Shown: positions 47,504-56,864, numbered from the stretch's first letter. The stretch is DNA of 64,000 nucleotides from Azospirillum brasilense (GCF_007827795.1 NZ_VITI01000008.1:156159-220158), one strand, 5' to 3'. The notes: a model not told the origin generated them from the sequence alone. Translations and numbers: made by a program.

Positions 47504-48844
47504 ATGCGTTACCTGCCCCTGACCGAGGCCGACCGGCGCTCCATGCTGGAGGCCATCGGCGTGCCGTCGGTGGACGAGCTGTTCCGCGACGTGCCCGAGG
47601 CGGCCCGCCTCTCCGGCCCGATCGAGGGGCTGTCCAACCATATGGGCGAGCTTGAGGTCGATCGCGCCCTGTCGGCGATGGCGGGGAAGAACCTGCCCGC
47701 CGGCAGCGTGCCGAGCTTCCTCGGCGCCGGTGCCTACCGCCACCACATCCCGGCGACGGTGGACCATCTGGTGCAGCGGGGCGAGTTCCTGACCGCCTAC
47801 ACCCCGTACCAGCCGGAGGTGAGCCAGGGCACGCTGCAGGTCCTGTTCGAGTTCCAGACCCAGGTCTCGCTGCTGACCGGCATGGACGTCGCCAACGCCT
47901 CCATGTACGACGGCGCGACCGCCTGCGCGGAAGCCGTGATGATGGCGAACCGCGTCACCCGCCGGAAGAAGGCCGTGCTGTCCGGCGGCCTGCACCCGCA
48001 TTACCGCGACACCACCACGACCGACGCCCGCTTCATCGGCTTCGAGACGGTCGTCATGCCCCCGGCCCCGACCGGCGGCGAGGACCTTCTGGCCGAGGTC
48101 GACGGCGACACCTCCTGCGTCGTCGTGCAGAACCCGGACGTCTTCGGCCATGTCCGCGACTACACCGAGCTGGGCCGGGCCTGCCAGGCCAAGGGCGCCC
48201 TGCTGATCGTCGTGGTGACGGAGGCCGTGTCGCTCGGCCTGCTGACCCCGCCGGGCGAGATGGGCGCCGACATCGTGGCGGCGGAAGGCCAGTCGCTGGG
48301 CAACGCGCTGAACTTCGGCGGCCCCTACGTCGGGCTGTTCGCGGTGAAGGAGAAGCTGGTCCGCCAGATGCCGGGCCGCCTCTGCGGCCAGACGGTGGAC
48401 GCCGACGGGCGGCGCGGTTTCGTGCTGACGCTCTCCACCCGCGAGCAGCACATCCGCCGCGAGAAGGCGACCTCGAACATCTGCACCAACTCCGGCCTGT
48501 GCGCGCTGGCCTTCTCCATCCACCTCAGCCTGTTGGGGGAGGAGGGCTTCGCCCGGCTCGCCGAGCTCAACCACGCCAAGGCCGTGCAGCTGGCCGACAA
48601 GCTGGCCGCGGTGAGGGGCGTGGAGATCGTCAACGGCAGCTTCTTCAACGAATTCACCGTGAAGCTGCCGAAGCCTGCCGCCGATGTGGTCGAAGCGCTG
48701 GCGCAGCGCGGCATCCTGGGCGGCGTTCCGGCTTCCCGCCTGTTCGGCGGCGGGCTCGACGATCTGCTGATCGTGGCCGCCACCGAGACGAACACCGAGT
48801 CCGACATGGACGCCTTCGCCACCGCCCTCGCCGAGGTTCTGTGA
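47504..48844 (+). CDS. gcvPA: Glycine dehydrogenase (decarboxylating), P-protein subunit 1
   Basis: N-terminal half of the split P protein, which decarboxylates glycine together with GcvPB. 446 aa. [60 protein letters not shown] and [20 protein letters not shown] are characteristic. It lacks the PLP lysine, as expected for this subunit. It starts one base after gcvH, and its stop overlaps the gcvPB start (TGATG), so the two subunits are translationally coupled. Confidence 0.97.
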   Translation: MRYLPLTEADRRSMLEAIGVPSVDELFRDVPEAARLSGPIEGLSNHMGELEVDRALSAMAGKNLPAGSVPSFLGAGAYRHHIPATVDHLVQRGEFLTAYTPYQPEVSQGTLQVLFEFQTQVSLLTGMDVANASMYDGATACAEAVMMANRVTRRKKAVLSGGLHPHYRDTTTTDARFIGFETVVMPPAPTGGEDLLAEVDGDTSCVVVQNPDVFGHVRDYTELGRACQAKGALLIVVVTEAVSLGLLTPPGEMGADIVAAEGQSLGNALNFGGPYVGLFAVKEKLVRQMPGRLCGQTVDADGRRGFVLTLSTREQHIRREKATSNICTNSGLCALAFSIHLSLLGEEGFARLAELNHAKAVQLADKLAAVRGVEIVNGSFFNEFTVKLPKPAADVVEALAQRGILGGVPASRLFGGGLDDLLIVAATETNTESDMDAFATALAEVL

Positions 48845-50409
48845 TGAGCATGAACAACCAGGGTCGCCCGACCGGTATCCAGAATTCGGACAGCGCCGTT
48901 CCGGAGACCGTCACCGGCAACCGCGGCCTGCAGATCGAGGAGCCGCTGATCTTCGAACAGGACAGCGCCGGGCGTTGCGGCGTCGACCTGCCGGAGGTCC
49001 CCGCGGTGGGCTCGCGCCTGGGTGCGGTGAAGCCGCGCGGCCGGATCGGCCTGCCGGGCCTCGCCGAGCCGCAGGTGGTCCGCCACTACACCCGCCTGTC
49101 GCAGAAGAACTACGCCATCGACAGCGGCCTGTACCCGCTCGGCTCCTGCACGATGAAGCACAACCCGCGCCTGAACGAGAAGATGGCGCGCTTGCCGGGC
49201 TTCGCCGACGTGCACCCGCTCCAGCCCGAAAGCACGGTGCAGGGCGCGCTGGAGCTGATGGCGGAGCTGGGCCGCTGGCTCGCCACGCTGACCGGCATGG
49301 CGGCGGTGACGCTGGCCCCGGCGGCGGGCGCGCACGGCGAGATGTGCGGCATCATGGCGATCCGCTCCGCCCACGACGCCAAGGGGGATAAAGGTCGCAC
49401 CAAGATCCTCGTCCCGGAAAGCGCCCACGGCACCAACCCGGCGACCGCCGCTGCCTGCGGCTACGCGGTCGAGGCGATCCCGGCCACCGAGGACGGGCGC
49501 GTCGATCTGGCGGCGCTGAAGGCCAAGCTCGGCCCCGACGTGGCCGGGCTGATGCTGACCAACCCGAACACCTGCGGCCTTTTCGAGCGCGACATCATCA
49601 CCATCGCCGAGGCGGTGCACGCGGCGGGCGCCTATTTCTACTGCGACGGCGCCAACTTCAACGCCATCGTCGGGCGGGTGCGCCCGGCGGACCTCGGCAT
49701 CGACGTGATGCACATCAACCTGCACAAGACCTTCTCCACGCCGCACGGCGGCGGCGGTCCGGGTTCCGGCCCGGTGGTCTTCGCGGAGTCGCTGGCCCCC
49801 TTCGTCCCGGTGCCCTACGTGGTGCAGGACAAGGACGGCGCCTTCCGTCTGGTGGAGCAGGCCGGCGACGGCCCGGCCTTTGGACGGATGAAGGCGTTCC
49901 ACGGCCAGATGGGCATGTTCGTCCGCGCGCTCGCCTACATGATGAGCCACGGTGCCGATGGGCTGCGGCAGGTGGCGAACGATGCGGTGCTGAACGCGAA
50001 CTACCTGCTGGCCCGCCTTCAGGACGTGATGACGCCTTCCTTCGAGGGGCCGTGCATGCACGAATGCCTGTTCGACGACCGCTTCCTGAAGGGCACGGGG
50101 GTGACCACGCTCGACATCGCTAAGGCGCTGATCGACGAGGGCTTCCACCCGATGACCATGTACTTCCCGCTGGTCGTGCATGGCGCCCTGCTGATCGAGC
50201 CGACCGAGACCGAGTCGAAGGCCAGCCTGGACCAGTTCGTCACCGCTTTGCGCGCGCTGGCGGAACGGGCCAAGTCCGGCGACGTGGCCTATTTCCAGGG
50301 CGCCCCGCGCCTGACCCCGCGTCGCCGCCTGGACGAGACCGCCGCGGCGCGCAAGCCGGTGCTGCGCTGGACGCCGGCGGTGGAGCCGGAGAAGGTCGCG
50401 GCGGAGTAG
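48844..50409 (+). CDS. gcvPB: Glycine dehydrogenase (decarboxylating), P-protein subunit 2
   Basis: C-terminal half of the split P protein and the PLP-carrying subunit. 521 aa. SQKNYAIDSGLYPLGSCTMK, LTPAAGAHGE-type LAPAAGAHGEMCGIMAIRSA, VPESAHGTNPATAAACGY and GINVMHINLHKTFSTPHGGG-type DVMHINLHKTFSTPHGGGGP with the PLP lysine (HKTFSTPHGGGGPG). The first 30 residues are hydrophilic and vary in the family. The ATG at 48844 shares its A with the preceding stop. Last gene of the operon; a large inverted repeat follows. Confidence 0.97.
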   Translation: MSMNNQGRPTGIQNSDSAVPETVTGNRGLQIEEPLIFEQDSAGRCGVDLPEVPAVGSRLGAVKPRGRIGLPGLAEPQVVRHYTRLSQKNYAIDSGLYPLGSCTMKHNPRLNEKMARLPGFADVHPLQPESTVQGALELMAELGRWLATLTGMAAVTLAPAAGAHGEMCGIMAIRSAHDAKGDKGRTKILVPESAHGTNPATAAACGYAVEAIPATEDGRVDLAALKAKLGPDVAGLMLTNPNTCGLFERDIITIAEAVHAAGAYFYCDGANFNAIVGRVRPADLGIDVMHINLHKTFSTPHGGGGPGSGPVVFAESLAPFVPVPYVVQDKDGAFRLVEQAGDGPAFGRMKAFHGQMGMFVRALAYMMSHGADGLRQVANDAVLNANYLLARLQDVMTPSFEGPCMHECLFDDRFLKGTGVTTLDIAKALIDEGFHPMTMYFPLVVHGALLIEPTETESKASLDQFVTALRALAERAKSGDVAYFQGAPRLTPRRRLDETAAARKPVLRWTPAVEPEKVAAE

Positions 50410-50415
50410 GGCGTA

Positions 50416-50537
50416 CTTGCCCCCACCCTCCCACTTCGTGGGTCCCTCCCTCCCCCGCTGCGCAGGGGAGGGATTGATTGCGGAGGCGGCGGAGTTCCCT
50501 CCCCTGCGCAGCGGGGGAGGGTTAGGGTGGGGGCAAG
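50416..50537. repeat. Nested 122-bp inverted repeat between convergent genes
   Basis: Outer arms CTTGCCCCCACCCT (50416-50429) and AGGGTGGGGGCAAG (50524-50537) are perfect 14-base complements. Inside lie two 26-base perfect complementary arms (50448-50473 and 50496-50521), each of which can itself fold around TGCGCA. It fills the 132-base gap between the stops of gcvPB and the MotB-like gene. Confidence 0.85.
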
Positions 50538-50541
50538 CCCC

Positions 50542-51861
50542 TCACCGCTGATCCAGCTTCACCTCGATACGCCGGTTGCGGGCCAGCGCCTCGTCGCTGG
50601 TGCCGGGGTCGAGCGGCTGATACTCGCCGAAACCGGCGGCGGCCAGACGGTCCGCCGGAATTCCCTGGTCTATCAGATACTTCACCACCGAGATCGCGCG
50701 CGCCGCCGACAGCTCCCAGTTCGAGGCGAACTGGATGCGCACCGGGCGCGCGTCGGTGTGGCCGTCCACGCGCAGCACCCAGTTGATGTCCGGCGGGATG
50801 GTCCGGCCGATCTCGATCAGCGTGCGCGCCAGCTCCGCCAGCCGCTGCTTGCCGGCCTCCTCCAGAGTCGCGGAGCCGGAGGGGAACAGCAGCTCCGACT
50901 GGAAGACGAAGCGGTCGCCGACGATGCGCACGTCCTGCCGGTTGCCCAAAGCCTCGCGCACCCGCCCGAAGAACTCCGAGCGGTAGCGGGCGAGGTCCTG
51001 CACCTTGGCGGCCAGCGCCTGATTGAGCCGCGAGCCGAGTTCGGCGATCTGGACCTGCTGCTCCTCCGCCTTCTTCTCCGAGATCTCCAGCACGGCGCCG
51101 ATGCGGGCGAGCTGCTCGCGCAGGGCGGCCATCTGCCGGTTCAGCAGGTCGACCTGCTCGTTCGCCTTGCCGGTCGCGCCCTGCTCGGCGGACAGCGAGG
51201 CCATCAGTTCGGTGATTCGGATGTCGCGCTTTTCGATGTCCTTCTGCGCGAGCATCGTCTTCTCGTCGGCGCTGGCGAGCCGTGTTTCCAGCGCCTTGGA
51301 CCGGTCGCGCTCCCCGCCCAGCTCGGCCAGCAGGGCCAGGCGCTGCTCCTCGGTCAGGCGCTGCTGCGCGGCGGCGGCGGCGAGTTCGCCTTCCAGCCTG
51401 GTCCGGGCCTCGCGCAGCGCCTTCAGGTCGGCTTGTAGGCTGGCGGCCTCGGCCAGCTTCAGCTCGATGGTTTCCTTGTCGGCGCGGATCGTGCGCTGCA
51501 ATTCCTCCGCCGCGCGGGCGGCGTGGTCGAGGTCGCCCTGGAGCGTGGCGATGCGGCTGGTCATGGTGTCCCGCGCCACCACGGAGCCCTGAAGCTCCGC
51601 CGACAGCTGGGCGACGTTGATGCGCAGGTCGGCGTTGGCGTCCCGCTCCAGCGCCAGCAGGTCGTTCAGTTCCGCCACCTTGCGGTTCAGGCTGCCGAGC
51701 TGCTCGTCGCGCCCGGTCAGGGCGGTCGCCATGTAGAACTGGGCGACGACGAAGATCATCAGCAGGAAGATGACCACCATGACGAGGGACGACAGCGCGT
51801 CCACCCATCCGGGCCATGCGCTGGCCTCGCGATGGCCGTTGCGGCGGCTGATGCTGGGCAT
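50542..51861 (-). CDS. MotB-like protein with OmpA peptidoglycan-binding domain
   Basis: 439 aa. One N-terminal TM helix (about 24-44, LSSLVMVVIFLLMIFVVAQF) is preceded by WVDAL, whose Asp21 lies where MotB has its proton-binding Asp. Residues 50-300 are a long coiled coil (heptad-rich, many Leu/Ala/Glu/Gln). Residues 315-439 are an OmpA/MotB domain: VDGHTDARPVRIQFASNWEL then SAARAISVVKYLIDQG and RNRRIEVKL. It is paired with the MotA/ExbB-like gene 51 bases upstream. It probably forms a proton-driven channel complex anchored to peptidoglycan. Not flagellar by context; role unknown. Confidence 0.85.
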   Translation of the reverse strand: MPSISRRNGHREASAWPGWVDALSSLVMVVIFLLMIFVVAQFYMATALTGRDEQLGSLNRKVAELNDLLALERDANADLRINVAQLSAELQGSVVARDTMTSRIATLQGDLDHAARAAEELQRTIRADKETIELKLAEAASLQADLKALREARTRLEGELAAAAAQQRLTEEQRLALLAELGGERDRSKALETRLASADEKTMLAQKDIEKRDIRITELMASLSAEQGATGKANEQVDLLNRQMAALREQLARIGAVLEISEKKAEEQQVQIAELGSRLNQALAAKVQDLARYRSEFFGRVREALGNRQDVRIVGDRFVFQSELLFPSGSATLEEAGKQRLAELARTLIEIGRTIPPDINWVLRVDGHTDARPVRIQFASNWELSAARAISVVKYLIDQGIPADRLAAAGFGEYQPLDPGTSDEALARNRRIEVKLDQR

Positions 51862-51912
51862 GGCGGGGTGTCCCTCCGGACGGACAGGGGGAAGGCGTCA
51901 GCGCTGTTCCGA

Positions 51913-53052
51913 TCAGCGCTGTTCCGATTCTTCGGCCAGGGCGGCGATGGTGCGGGCCAGCAGCTTGATCTCGCTGCGGATCTCCTGCACCGCCTGGACC
52001 CGGCCCGTGGAGGATTCCTCGACCATGCGGGCGAGGTAGATGTCCATGTTGCGCAGATGCTGGCGCGAGGCGTCGTCGAAGCCGCCGATGGCAGCGTCCG
52101 ACAGCCGGTCGAGCAGCCCCTTCATCTCCAGCTGGCTCTCGCCCAGCCGCAGGAGAAGTTGCTGTTCGGCGCGCATCTGGTCGGTCAGCGTGCTCAGCCG
52201 CTCGGTCAGGGCCATCAGGTTGGCGTTGGCCGACCGGCGGCCCTCCTCGGCGGTGGCGACGGTGCGCTGGAGCGAGTCGAGGTTCTCCGCCGTCTGCTCC
52301 AGGAGCGCCGTCAGATAGGCCGGCATCGACTGGTCGCCGGTCTCCAGGCTGCCGCCCGCCCCGCTGGAGAGGCGGGTGGCGCCGGACAGCCAGTCTTCGA
52401 CATCCTGGAAGAAGCGGTTGTGCGCCTGGCTGGCCTGAAGCTCCAGGAAACCCAGAACCAGGGACCCCGCCAGACCGAACAGCGAGGAGCTGAAGGCCGT
52501 GCCCATGCCGGTCAGCGGCGCTTCGAGCCCGTGCTGGAGGTTGCTGAACATCGCCCCCACGTCGCCGCCCTGCACCGACAGCCCGCCGATGACCGAGCCG
52601 ACCGACTGCACGGTGTGCAGCAGGCCCCAGAAGGTGCCGAGCAGGCCGAGGAAGATCAGCAGACCGATCAGGTAGCGCGACAGCTCCCGCGACTCGTCCA
52701 GCCGCGAGGCGATGCCGTCGAGCAGCGAGCGCATCGACAGCGCCGACAGGGTCAGCCGGCCGCGCCGTTCCCGCAGCATGCGCGCCATCGGGGCGAGCAG
52801 CACCGGCTCCGGCGCGGCTACGGCGGGGTTGCCGGACTGGAAATGCTCCAGCCACGCCACCTCGGGCCGCAGCATCAGCACCTGGCGGAAGATGAACAGG
52901 ATGCCGGCGAGCAGCGTACCGAGGATCAGCCCGTTCAGCGCCGGGTTGTTCATGAAGGCGGCGCGCAGGGCCGGGAACAGCAACGCCGTCACGCTTCCCA
53001 CGACCACCAGGAAGAGGATCATCCGTGTCAGGAAGCGCTCCGGGCGCGTCAT
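51913..53052 (-). CDS. MotA/TolQ/ExbB-like proton channel protein
   Basis: 379 aa from ATG 53052, which has GAGGAG nine bases upstream; ATG 53100 and GTG 53106 are in-frame alternatives. TM helices are near 10-30 (ILFLVVVGSVTALLFPAL), 40-60 (NGLILGTLLAGILFIF), 125-150 (YLIGLLIFLGLLGTFWGLLH) and 180-205 (MGTAFSSSLFGLAGSLVLGF). GLLGTFWGLLHTV and GMGTAFSSSLFGLAGSLVLG are the MotA/ExbB channel signatures. A helical, hydrophilic tail (205-379) follows, which is long for ExbB. It pairs with the MotB-like gene, and an OmpA-like lipoprotein gene lies upstream on the same strand. Confidence 0.82.
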   Translation of the reverse strand: MTRPERFLTRMILFLVVVGSVTALLFPALRAAFMNNPALNGLILGTLLAGILFIFRQVLMLRPEVAWLEHFQSGNPAVAAPEPVLLAPMARMLRERRGRLTLSALSMRSLLDGIASRLDESRELSRYLIGLLIFLGLLGTFWGLLHTVQSVGSVIGGLSVQGGDVGAMFSNLQHGLEAPLTGMGTAFSSSLFGLAGSLVLGFLELQASQAHNRFFQDVEDWLSGATRLSSGAGGSLETGDQSMPAYLTALLEQTAENLDSLQRTVATAEEGRRSANANLMALTERLSTLTDQMRAEQQLLLRLGESQLEMKGLLDRLSDAAIGGFDDASRQHLRNMDIYLARMVEESSTGRVQAVQEIRSEIKLLARTIAALAEESEQR

Positions 53053-53152
53053 CGGGGAAGGCTCCTCAAGAGGGTGGGACGACGGGGCGATGGCGGCCAT
53101 GGGCACTCTCGTCCAGGGGAAGGGGCAGGCGGTACGGGTTACAGAGGGCAGC

Positions 53153-53926
53153 TCACTGGTTCAGAAACTCCACGTCCAGCCGGTCCGGCGCGCCGCCGGC
53201 CGCCTCCATGCCCATGGCGCGGATGTCCACACGGGTGCTGGCGATGCCGGCGGTGCCGAGGCGTTCGCGGACGGCCAGGGCACGGGCCAGCGACAATTGC
53301 CGCGCCTCGCGCGCCGTCTCCGGCGTACCGCTGGCGTAGGAGCGGATCTGCAGGCGAAGCTGCGGGTTGGCGTTCAGGCGCTCCGCGATGGCGTCCAGAC
53401 GCGTCCGGGCCGGTTCGGGCAAAGCGGTGGCGGTGCCGTCGAACAGCACGGTCAACGGCTCCATCCGGGGCAGGGCGGGCGCCGAGGGCGCTTTCGGAGT
53501 CGGCGGCGGCAGTGCGGCGGTCTGCGTCCGGTCGGGCGGCGGAGGTGCCGCCGGCCGGTTGGAGGCCGGGACCGGCGGTGCGCCTTCCGGCATGGCCGGC
53601 GGGGGCGGCGTGGGACCGATCGCAATCTGCGGCAGATCCGGCGCCGTCATCAGGGTCGGGGCCTTGAAAACGGGCGGGGCCGGAGGGGCCGGCGGCGGGA
53701 AGAGATCGGGTCGCGGCGGGATCGGCAGCGGCTGCGCGTTCTCCAGCGTCAGCCCGCCTGTGGCCGCGGTTACGGGCGGGGCCGGAGCGGAAGCGCTGGT
53801 CTGGGGCGGCGCGGTGCCGGGCGAGGAGCAGGCGGTCACGGCCAGGGACAGCGCCACGGCCACGGCGGCGGAGAGGACGCGCGGGGGTAGCGACCGCCCG
53901 GCGGGCGCGTTCGGAGAACGGCTCAT
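53153..53926 (-). CDS. OmpA-like lipoprotein with proline-rich linker
   Basis: 257 aa from ATG 53926. A hydrophobic signal ends in the lipobox LAVTACSS (Cys33). Residues 35-150 are proline/alanine-rich and probably span the periplasm. The C-terminal 105 residues are a divergent OmpA domain (MEPLTVLFDGTATALPEPAR, LRLQIRSYASGTPETAREAR, QLSLARALAVRERLGTAGIA). Longer in-frame starts (53944, 54052) would spoil the lipoprotein signal. It lies upstream of the MotA-like gene on the same strand, 100 bases apart, and so may be the outer-membrane part of that system. Confidence 0.8.
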   Translation of the reverse strand: MSRSPNAPAGRSLPPRVLSAAVAVALSLAVTACSSPGTAPPQTSASAPAPPVTAATGGLTLENAQPLPIPPRPDLFPPPAPPAPPVFKAPTLMTAPDLPQIAIGPTPPPPAMPEGAPPVPASNRPAAPPPPDRTQTAALPPPTPKAPSAPALPRMEPLTVLFDGTATALPEPARTRLDAIAERLNANPQLRLQIRSYASGTPETAREARQLSLARALAVRERLGTAGIASTRVDIRAMGMEAAGGAPDRLDVEFLNQ

Positions 53927-54105
53927 GCGTCCGACAATCCTCATGGTGACCAGCGCGTTGTTCCCAATGACACGGAAATGCGTTGGTACCATAGCCCTTC
54001 GATCGGCGTAGGGACAACGCCCTTTGGGCCGCGCGGCGTGTTTCCCCACCAAAGCGCGGCCCTTGCTACCCCAACGTCATGAAGGGCTTATGGCTCGGCC
54101 GGAGG

Positions 54106-54960
54106 TCAGCCCTGACCGGCGTCCGCCGCCCCAGCCGCTCCGGCGGGAGCGGAGCGCACCTTGCGATCCGTCGCACCGCGCAGGATCTTGGCGATCGGCA
54201 GGTGGAAGTGGGCGTTGGCCGCCAGAATCGTGCCGCCGAACACCGGGTTGCGCCCGCCGCCGATCTCACCGACGAAGCCACCGGCCTCGGTCACCAGAAG
54301 CTGGCCGGCGGCGGCGTCCCAGGGGGCGAGCCCGCGCTCCCAATAGCCGTCGTAGCGGCCCGCCGCGACGTAGGCGAGGTCGAGCGAGGCGGCGCCGAAG
54401 CGGCGGATGCCCGCGACCTCCTTCATCAGCGCCTCGGCCTCCACCAGGAAGCCGGCATGGTCGCCGCGGCCCTTGAAGGGGATGCCGGTGGCGATCACCG
54501 CGTCGGCGAGGTTGCGGCGCTCCGACACACGCAGGCGCTGGTGGTTGAGGAAGGCGCCCTGGCCCTTCTCGGCCCAGAACATCTGGTCGTGCACCGGCTC
54601 GTACACGACGCCGGCGACGATCTCGCCGTTCTTCTCCGCGGCGATCGAGATCGCCCAGTGCGGGATGCCGTGCAGGAAGTTGGTGGTGCCGTCCAGCGGA
54701 TCGACGATCCAGCGGGCGGTCGGGTCGCTGCCCTTGCTGGCGCCCGTCTCCTCCATGAGGAAGCCGAAATCCGGGCGGGCCTTCTGCAGCTCTTCGCGCA
54801 GCAGCTTTTCCGCCTTCATGTCGGCGGCGGACACGAAGTCCGCCGGGCCCTTGCGCGACACCTGGAGGTGCTCGACCTCGCCGAAGTCGCGGACAAGGCC
54901 GCGGGCCGCCTTTTCGGCGGCGCGGACCATCACGTTGATAAGGGCGGAGCGGGTGGCCAT
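54106..54960 (-). CDS. suhB: Inositol monophosphatase family protein (SuhB-like)
   Basis: 284 aa. The metal-binding motifs are FLMEETGASK (Glu), WIVDPLDGTTNFLHGIPHWA (the family signature DPLDGTTN) and WERGLAPWDAAAGQLLVTEA (WDxAA motif). It dephosphorylates inositol phosphate or related sugar phosphates; SuhB proteins can also bind ribosome/NusA complexes. Start at ATG 54960. efp lies upstream on the same strand with a terminator-like hairpin in between. Confidence 0.94.
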   Translation of the reverse strand: MATRSALINVMVRAAEKAARGLVRDFGEVEHLQVSRKGPADFVSAADMKAEKLLREELQKARPDFGFLMEETGASKGSDPTARWIVDPLDGTTNFLHGIPHWAISIAAEKNGEIVAGVVYEPVHDQMFWAEKGQGAFLNHQRLRVSERRNLADAVIATGIPFKGRGDHAGFLVEAEALMKEVAGIRRFGAASLDLAYVAAGRYDGYWERGLAPWDAAAGQLLVTEAGGFVGEIGGGRNPVFGGTILAANAHFHLPIAKILRGATDRKVRSAPAGAAGAADAGQG

Positions 54961-54987
54961 GGGCGTGCTTTATCTCGTGCGGAACCG

Positions 54988-55029
54988 GAAAAAGAATACA
55001 CCGGCCCCTGCCTTAAGCGAGAGCCGGTG
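54988..55029 (-). terminator. Terminator after efp
   Basis: On the minus strand GCCGGTG pairs with CACCGGC (stem at 55023-55029 and 54999-55005) and is followed by TATTCTTTTTCC, a good U-run. It lies about 23 bases past the efp stop. Confidence 0.65.
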
Positions 55030-55051
55030 CGCAGAAATTCAGTCAGGACGG

Positions 55052-55618
55052 TCAGTCCTTGGCGCGCTCGACATACTCGCCGGTCTGGGTGTCGACGACG
55101 ACGCGGGTGCCCGACTCGATGTGCGGCGGCACCAGGATCGACACGCCGTTCTCCAGCTTCGCCGGCTTGTAGGAGGAGGAGGCCGTCTGGCCCTTCACCA
55201 CCGGGTCGGCCTCGGTGATCTGCAGGGTGACCTTGCCGGGGATCTCGACGCCGAGCGGCGCGCCTTCGAAGGACTGCACGGTGACTTCCATGCCGTCCTG
55301 CAGGAACACCTTCTGGTCGCCGATGATCTCGCCGGGGATGGCGGTCTGCTCGTAGCTTTCCTTGTCCATGAAGGTGTAGCTGTCGCCTTCGGCAAACAGG
55401 AAGGTCATCTCGTGCTCGTCCAGGCGGGCGCGCTCGACCGTCTCCTGGGTGCGGAAGCGCTCGATCGACTTGTTGCCGGTGCGAACATCCTTCATTTCAA
55501 GCTGGATGAAGGCGCCACCCTTGCCGGGCTGGACGATAGCGGTCTTCGTAATGACCCAGAGCTTACCGTTATGCTCCAGCACATGGCCGGGACGCATCGT
55601 GTTGGCGTTGACCTTCAT
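55052..55618 (-). CDS. efp: Elongation factor P
   Basis: Relieves ribosome stalling at proline runs. 188 aa, three beta-barrel domains. The modification loop is IVQPGKGGAFIQ, with Lys33 as the expected beta-lysylation site, consistent with the EpmA gene next door. The C-terminal GTRVVVDTQTGEYVERAKD is typical. ATG 55618. Divergent from epmA across 167 bases. Confidence 0.97.
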   Translation of the reverse strand: MKVNANTMRPGHVLEHNGKLWVITKTAIVQPGKGGAFIQLEMKDVRTGNKSIERFRTQETVERARLDEHEMTFLFAEGDSYTFMDKESYEQTAIPGEIIGDQKVFLQDGMEVTVQSFEGAPLGVEIPGKVTLQITEADPVVKGQTASSSYKPAKLENGVSILVPPHIESGTRVVVDTQTGEYVERAKD

Positions 55619-55785
55619 GACATACTCGTGATTTCCAGGAGACAGGCGGCGCGGAACCTAGCAGCTTGCCGGGCCGGTGGCAACGCCGGGTGGGGCTCAA
55701 TCGGCGTTCTGCGCCTTCTTTGTCCGTTTTCGTCGCCGTTCCCACTCTGCTAAGCAGCGTCATCGCTCCGTCAGTGAAGGCCATT

Positions 55786-56838
55786 ATGTCCCCCGTCACG
55801 CCCGCCTGGGCTCCCGAGAGCTTCGCCCGCCGCCGCCCCCATCTGGCTGTGCGCGGCCGCGTGCTGGGCGCCGTCCGCCGCTTCTTCGAGGAGAACGCCT
55901 TCCTGGAGGTGGACACCCCGGCGCTCCAGGTCTCGCCGGGGATGGAGCCGCATCTCCAGGCCTTCGCGACGGAGCTGGTCGGGCCGCACCCCGATGACCG
56001 GCTGCGGCTGCACCTGCACACCAGCCCAGAATTCGCCATGAAGAAGCTGCTGGTGGCGGGGCTGCCGCGCATCTACCAGATCGCCCACGTCTTCCGGAAC
56101 GGCGAGCGGTCGGCCACCCACGCGCCGGAATTCTCCATGCTCGAATGGTACCGGGCGGGGGAGGGCTACCGGACGCTGATCCGCGATTGCGAGGATCTGG
56201 TGCGCGAGGCCGCCGTCGCCGCCGGGCGGACGCGATTCGACTTCCGCGGCATGACCTGCGACCCCTTCAAGGAGTGGCGGGTGCTGACCGTGCAGGACGC
56301 CTTCCGGGAGTTTGCCGGGATCGACCTGCTGGAGACCTTCGACGGCAGCCACGACCCCGATCCGGCCCCGCTGGCCGCCATGGCGCGGGCCATCGGCATC
56401 CCGCCGCATGACGGCGACCGTTGGGAGGACATCGTCTTCCGCATCATGTTCGAGCGGATCGAGCCGCATCTGGGCGCGGGCGTGCCCTGCGTGCTGACCG
56501 ACTATCCCGTCTGCATGGCCGCCCTGTCGCGCCCCAAGCCGGAGGACCCGCGGCTGGCCGAGCGGTTCGAGCTGTACGCCTGCGGCCTGGAACTCGCCAA
56601 CGCCTTCGGCGAACTGACCGACGCCCGTGCCCAGCGCGTACGCTTCGAGGCCGACATGGATTTGAAGGAACGGATCTACGGCGACCGCTTCCCGGTGGAC
56701 GAGGATTTCCTCGCCGCGCTGGAGCAGGGCATGCCGGAGAGCAGCGGCATCGCGCTGGGCTTCGACCGGCTGGTCATGCTGTGCAGCGGGGCGGAGAGCA
56801 TCGACGAGGTGCTGTGGCTGCCGGTGGCGGGGGGATAA
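55786..56838 (+). CDS. epmA: Elongation factor P lysine ligase EpmA (GenX/PoxA)
   Basis: Class II lysyl-tRNA-synthetase-like enzyme that attaches (R)-beta-lysine to EF-P. 350 aa, lacking the anticodon-binding domain as expected. FLEVDTPALQVSPGMEPHLQ (motif 1 region), LHTSPEFAMKKLLVAGLPRI and FRNGERSATHAPEFSMLEWY (motif 2), and SGIALGFDRLVMLCSGAESI (motif 3, GLGFDRL-like) are present. The ATG at 55786 (MSPVTPAWAPESF) was chosen; upstream codons are not conserved-looking. The beta-lysine aminomutase gene epmB is not in this window. Confidence 0.95.
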   Translation: MSPVTPAWAPESFARRRPHLAVRGRVLGAVRRFFEENAFLEVDTPALQVSPGMEPHLQAFATELVGPHPDDRLRLHLHTSPEFAMKKLLVAGLPRIYQIAHVFRNGERSATHAPEFSMLEWYRAGEGYRTLIRDCEDLVREAAVAAGRTRFDFRGMTCDPFKEWRVLTVQDAFREFAGIDLLETFDGSHDPDPAPLAAMARAIGIPPHDGDRWEDIVFRIMFERIEPHLGAGVPCVLTDYPVCMAALSRPKPEDPRLAERFELYACGLELANAFGELTDARAQRVRFEADMDLKERIYGDRFPVDEDFLAALEQGMPESSGIALGFDRLVMLCSGAESIDEVLWLPVAGG

Positions 56839-56864
56839 CCCTCACGCCACCGACATCGGCGTCA

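Noticed and set aside
48325..50181. 618-codon minus-strand open frame over gcvPA/gcvPB
   Set aside because: Shadow of the glycine dehydrogenase genes; low-complexity His/Arg/Val/Ala composition.
50542..53052. Zorya-type anti-phage system (ZorA/ZorB-like pair)
   Set aside because: Only the MotA/MotB-like pair is present. No ZorC/ZorD helicase or ZorE nuclease adjoins; the neighbours are an OmpA-like lipoprotein and suhB, so a defence call is not supported.
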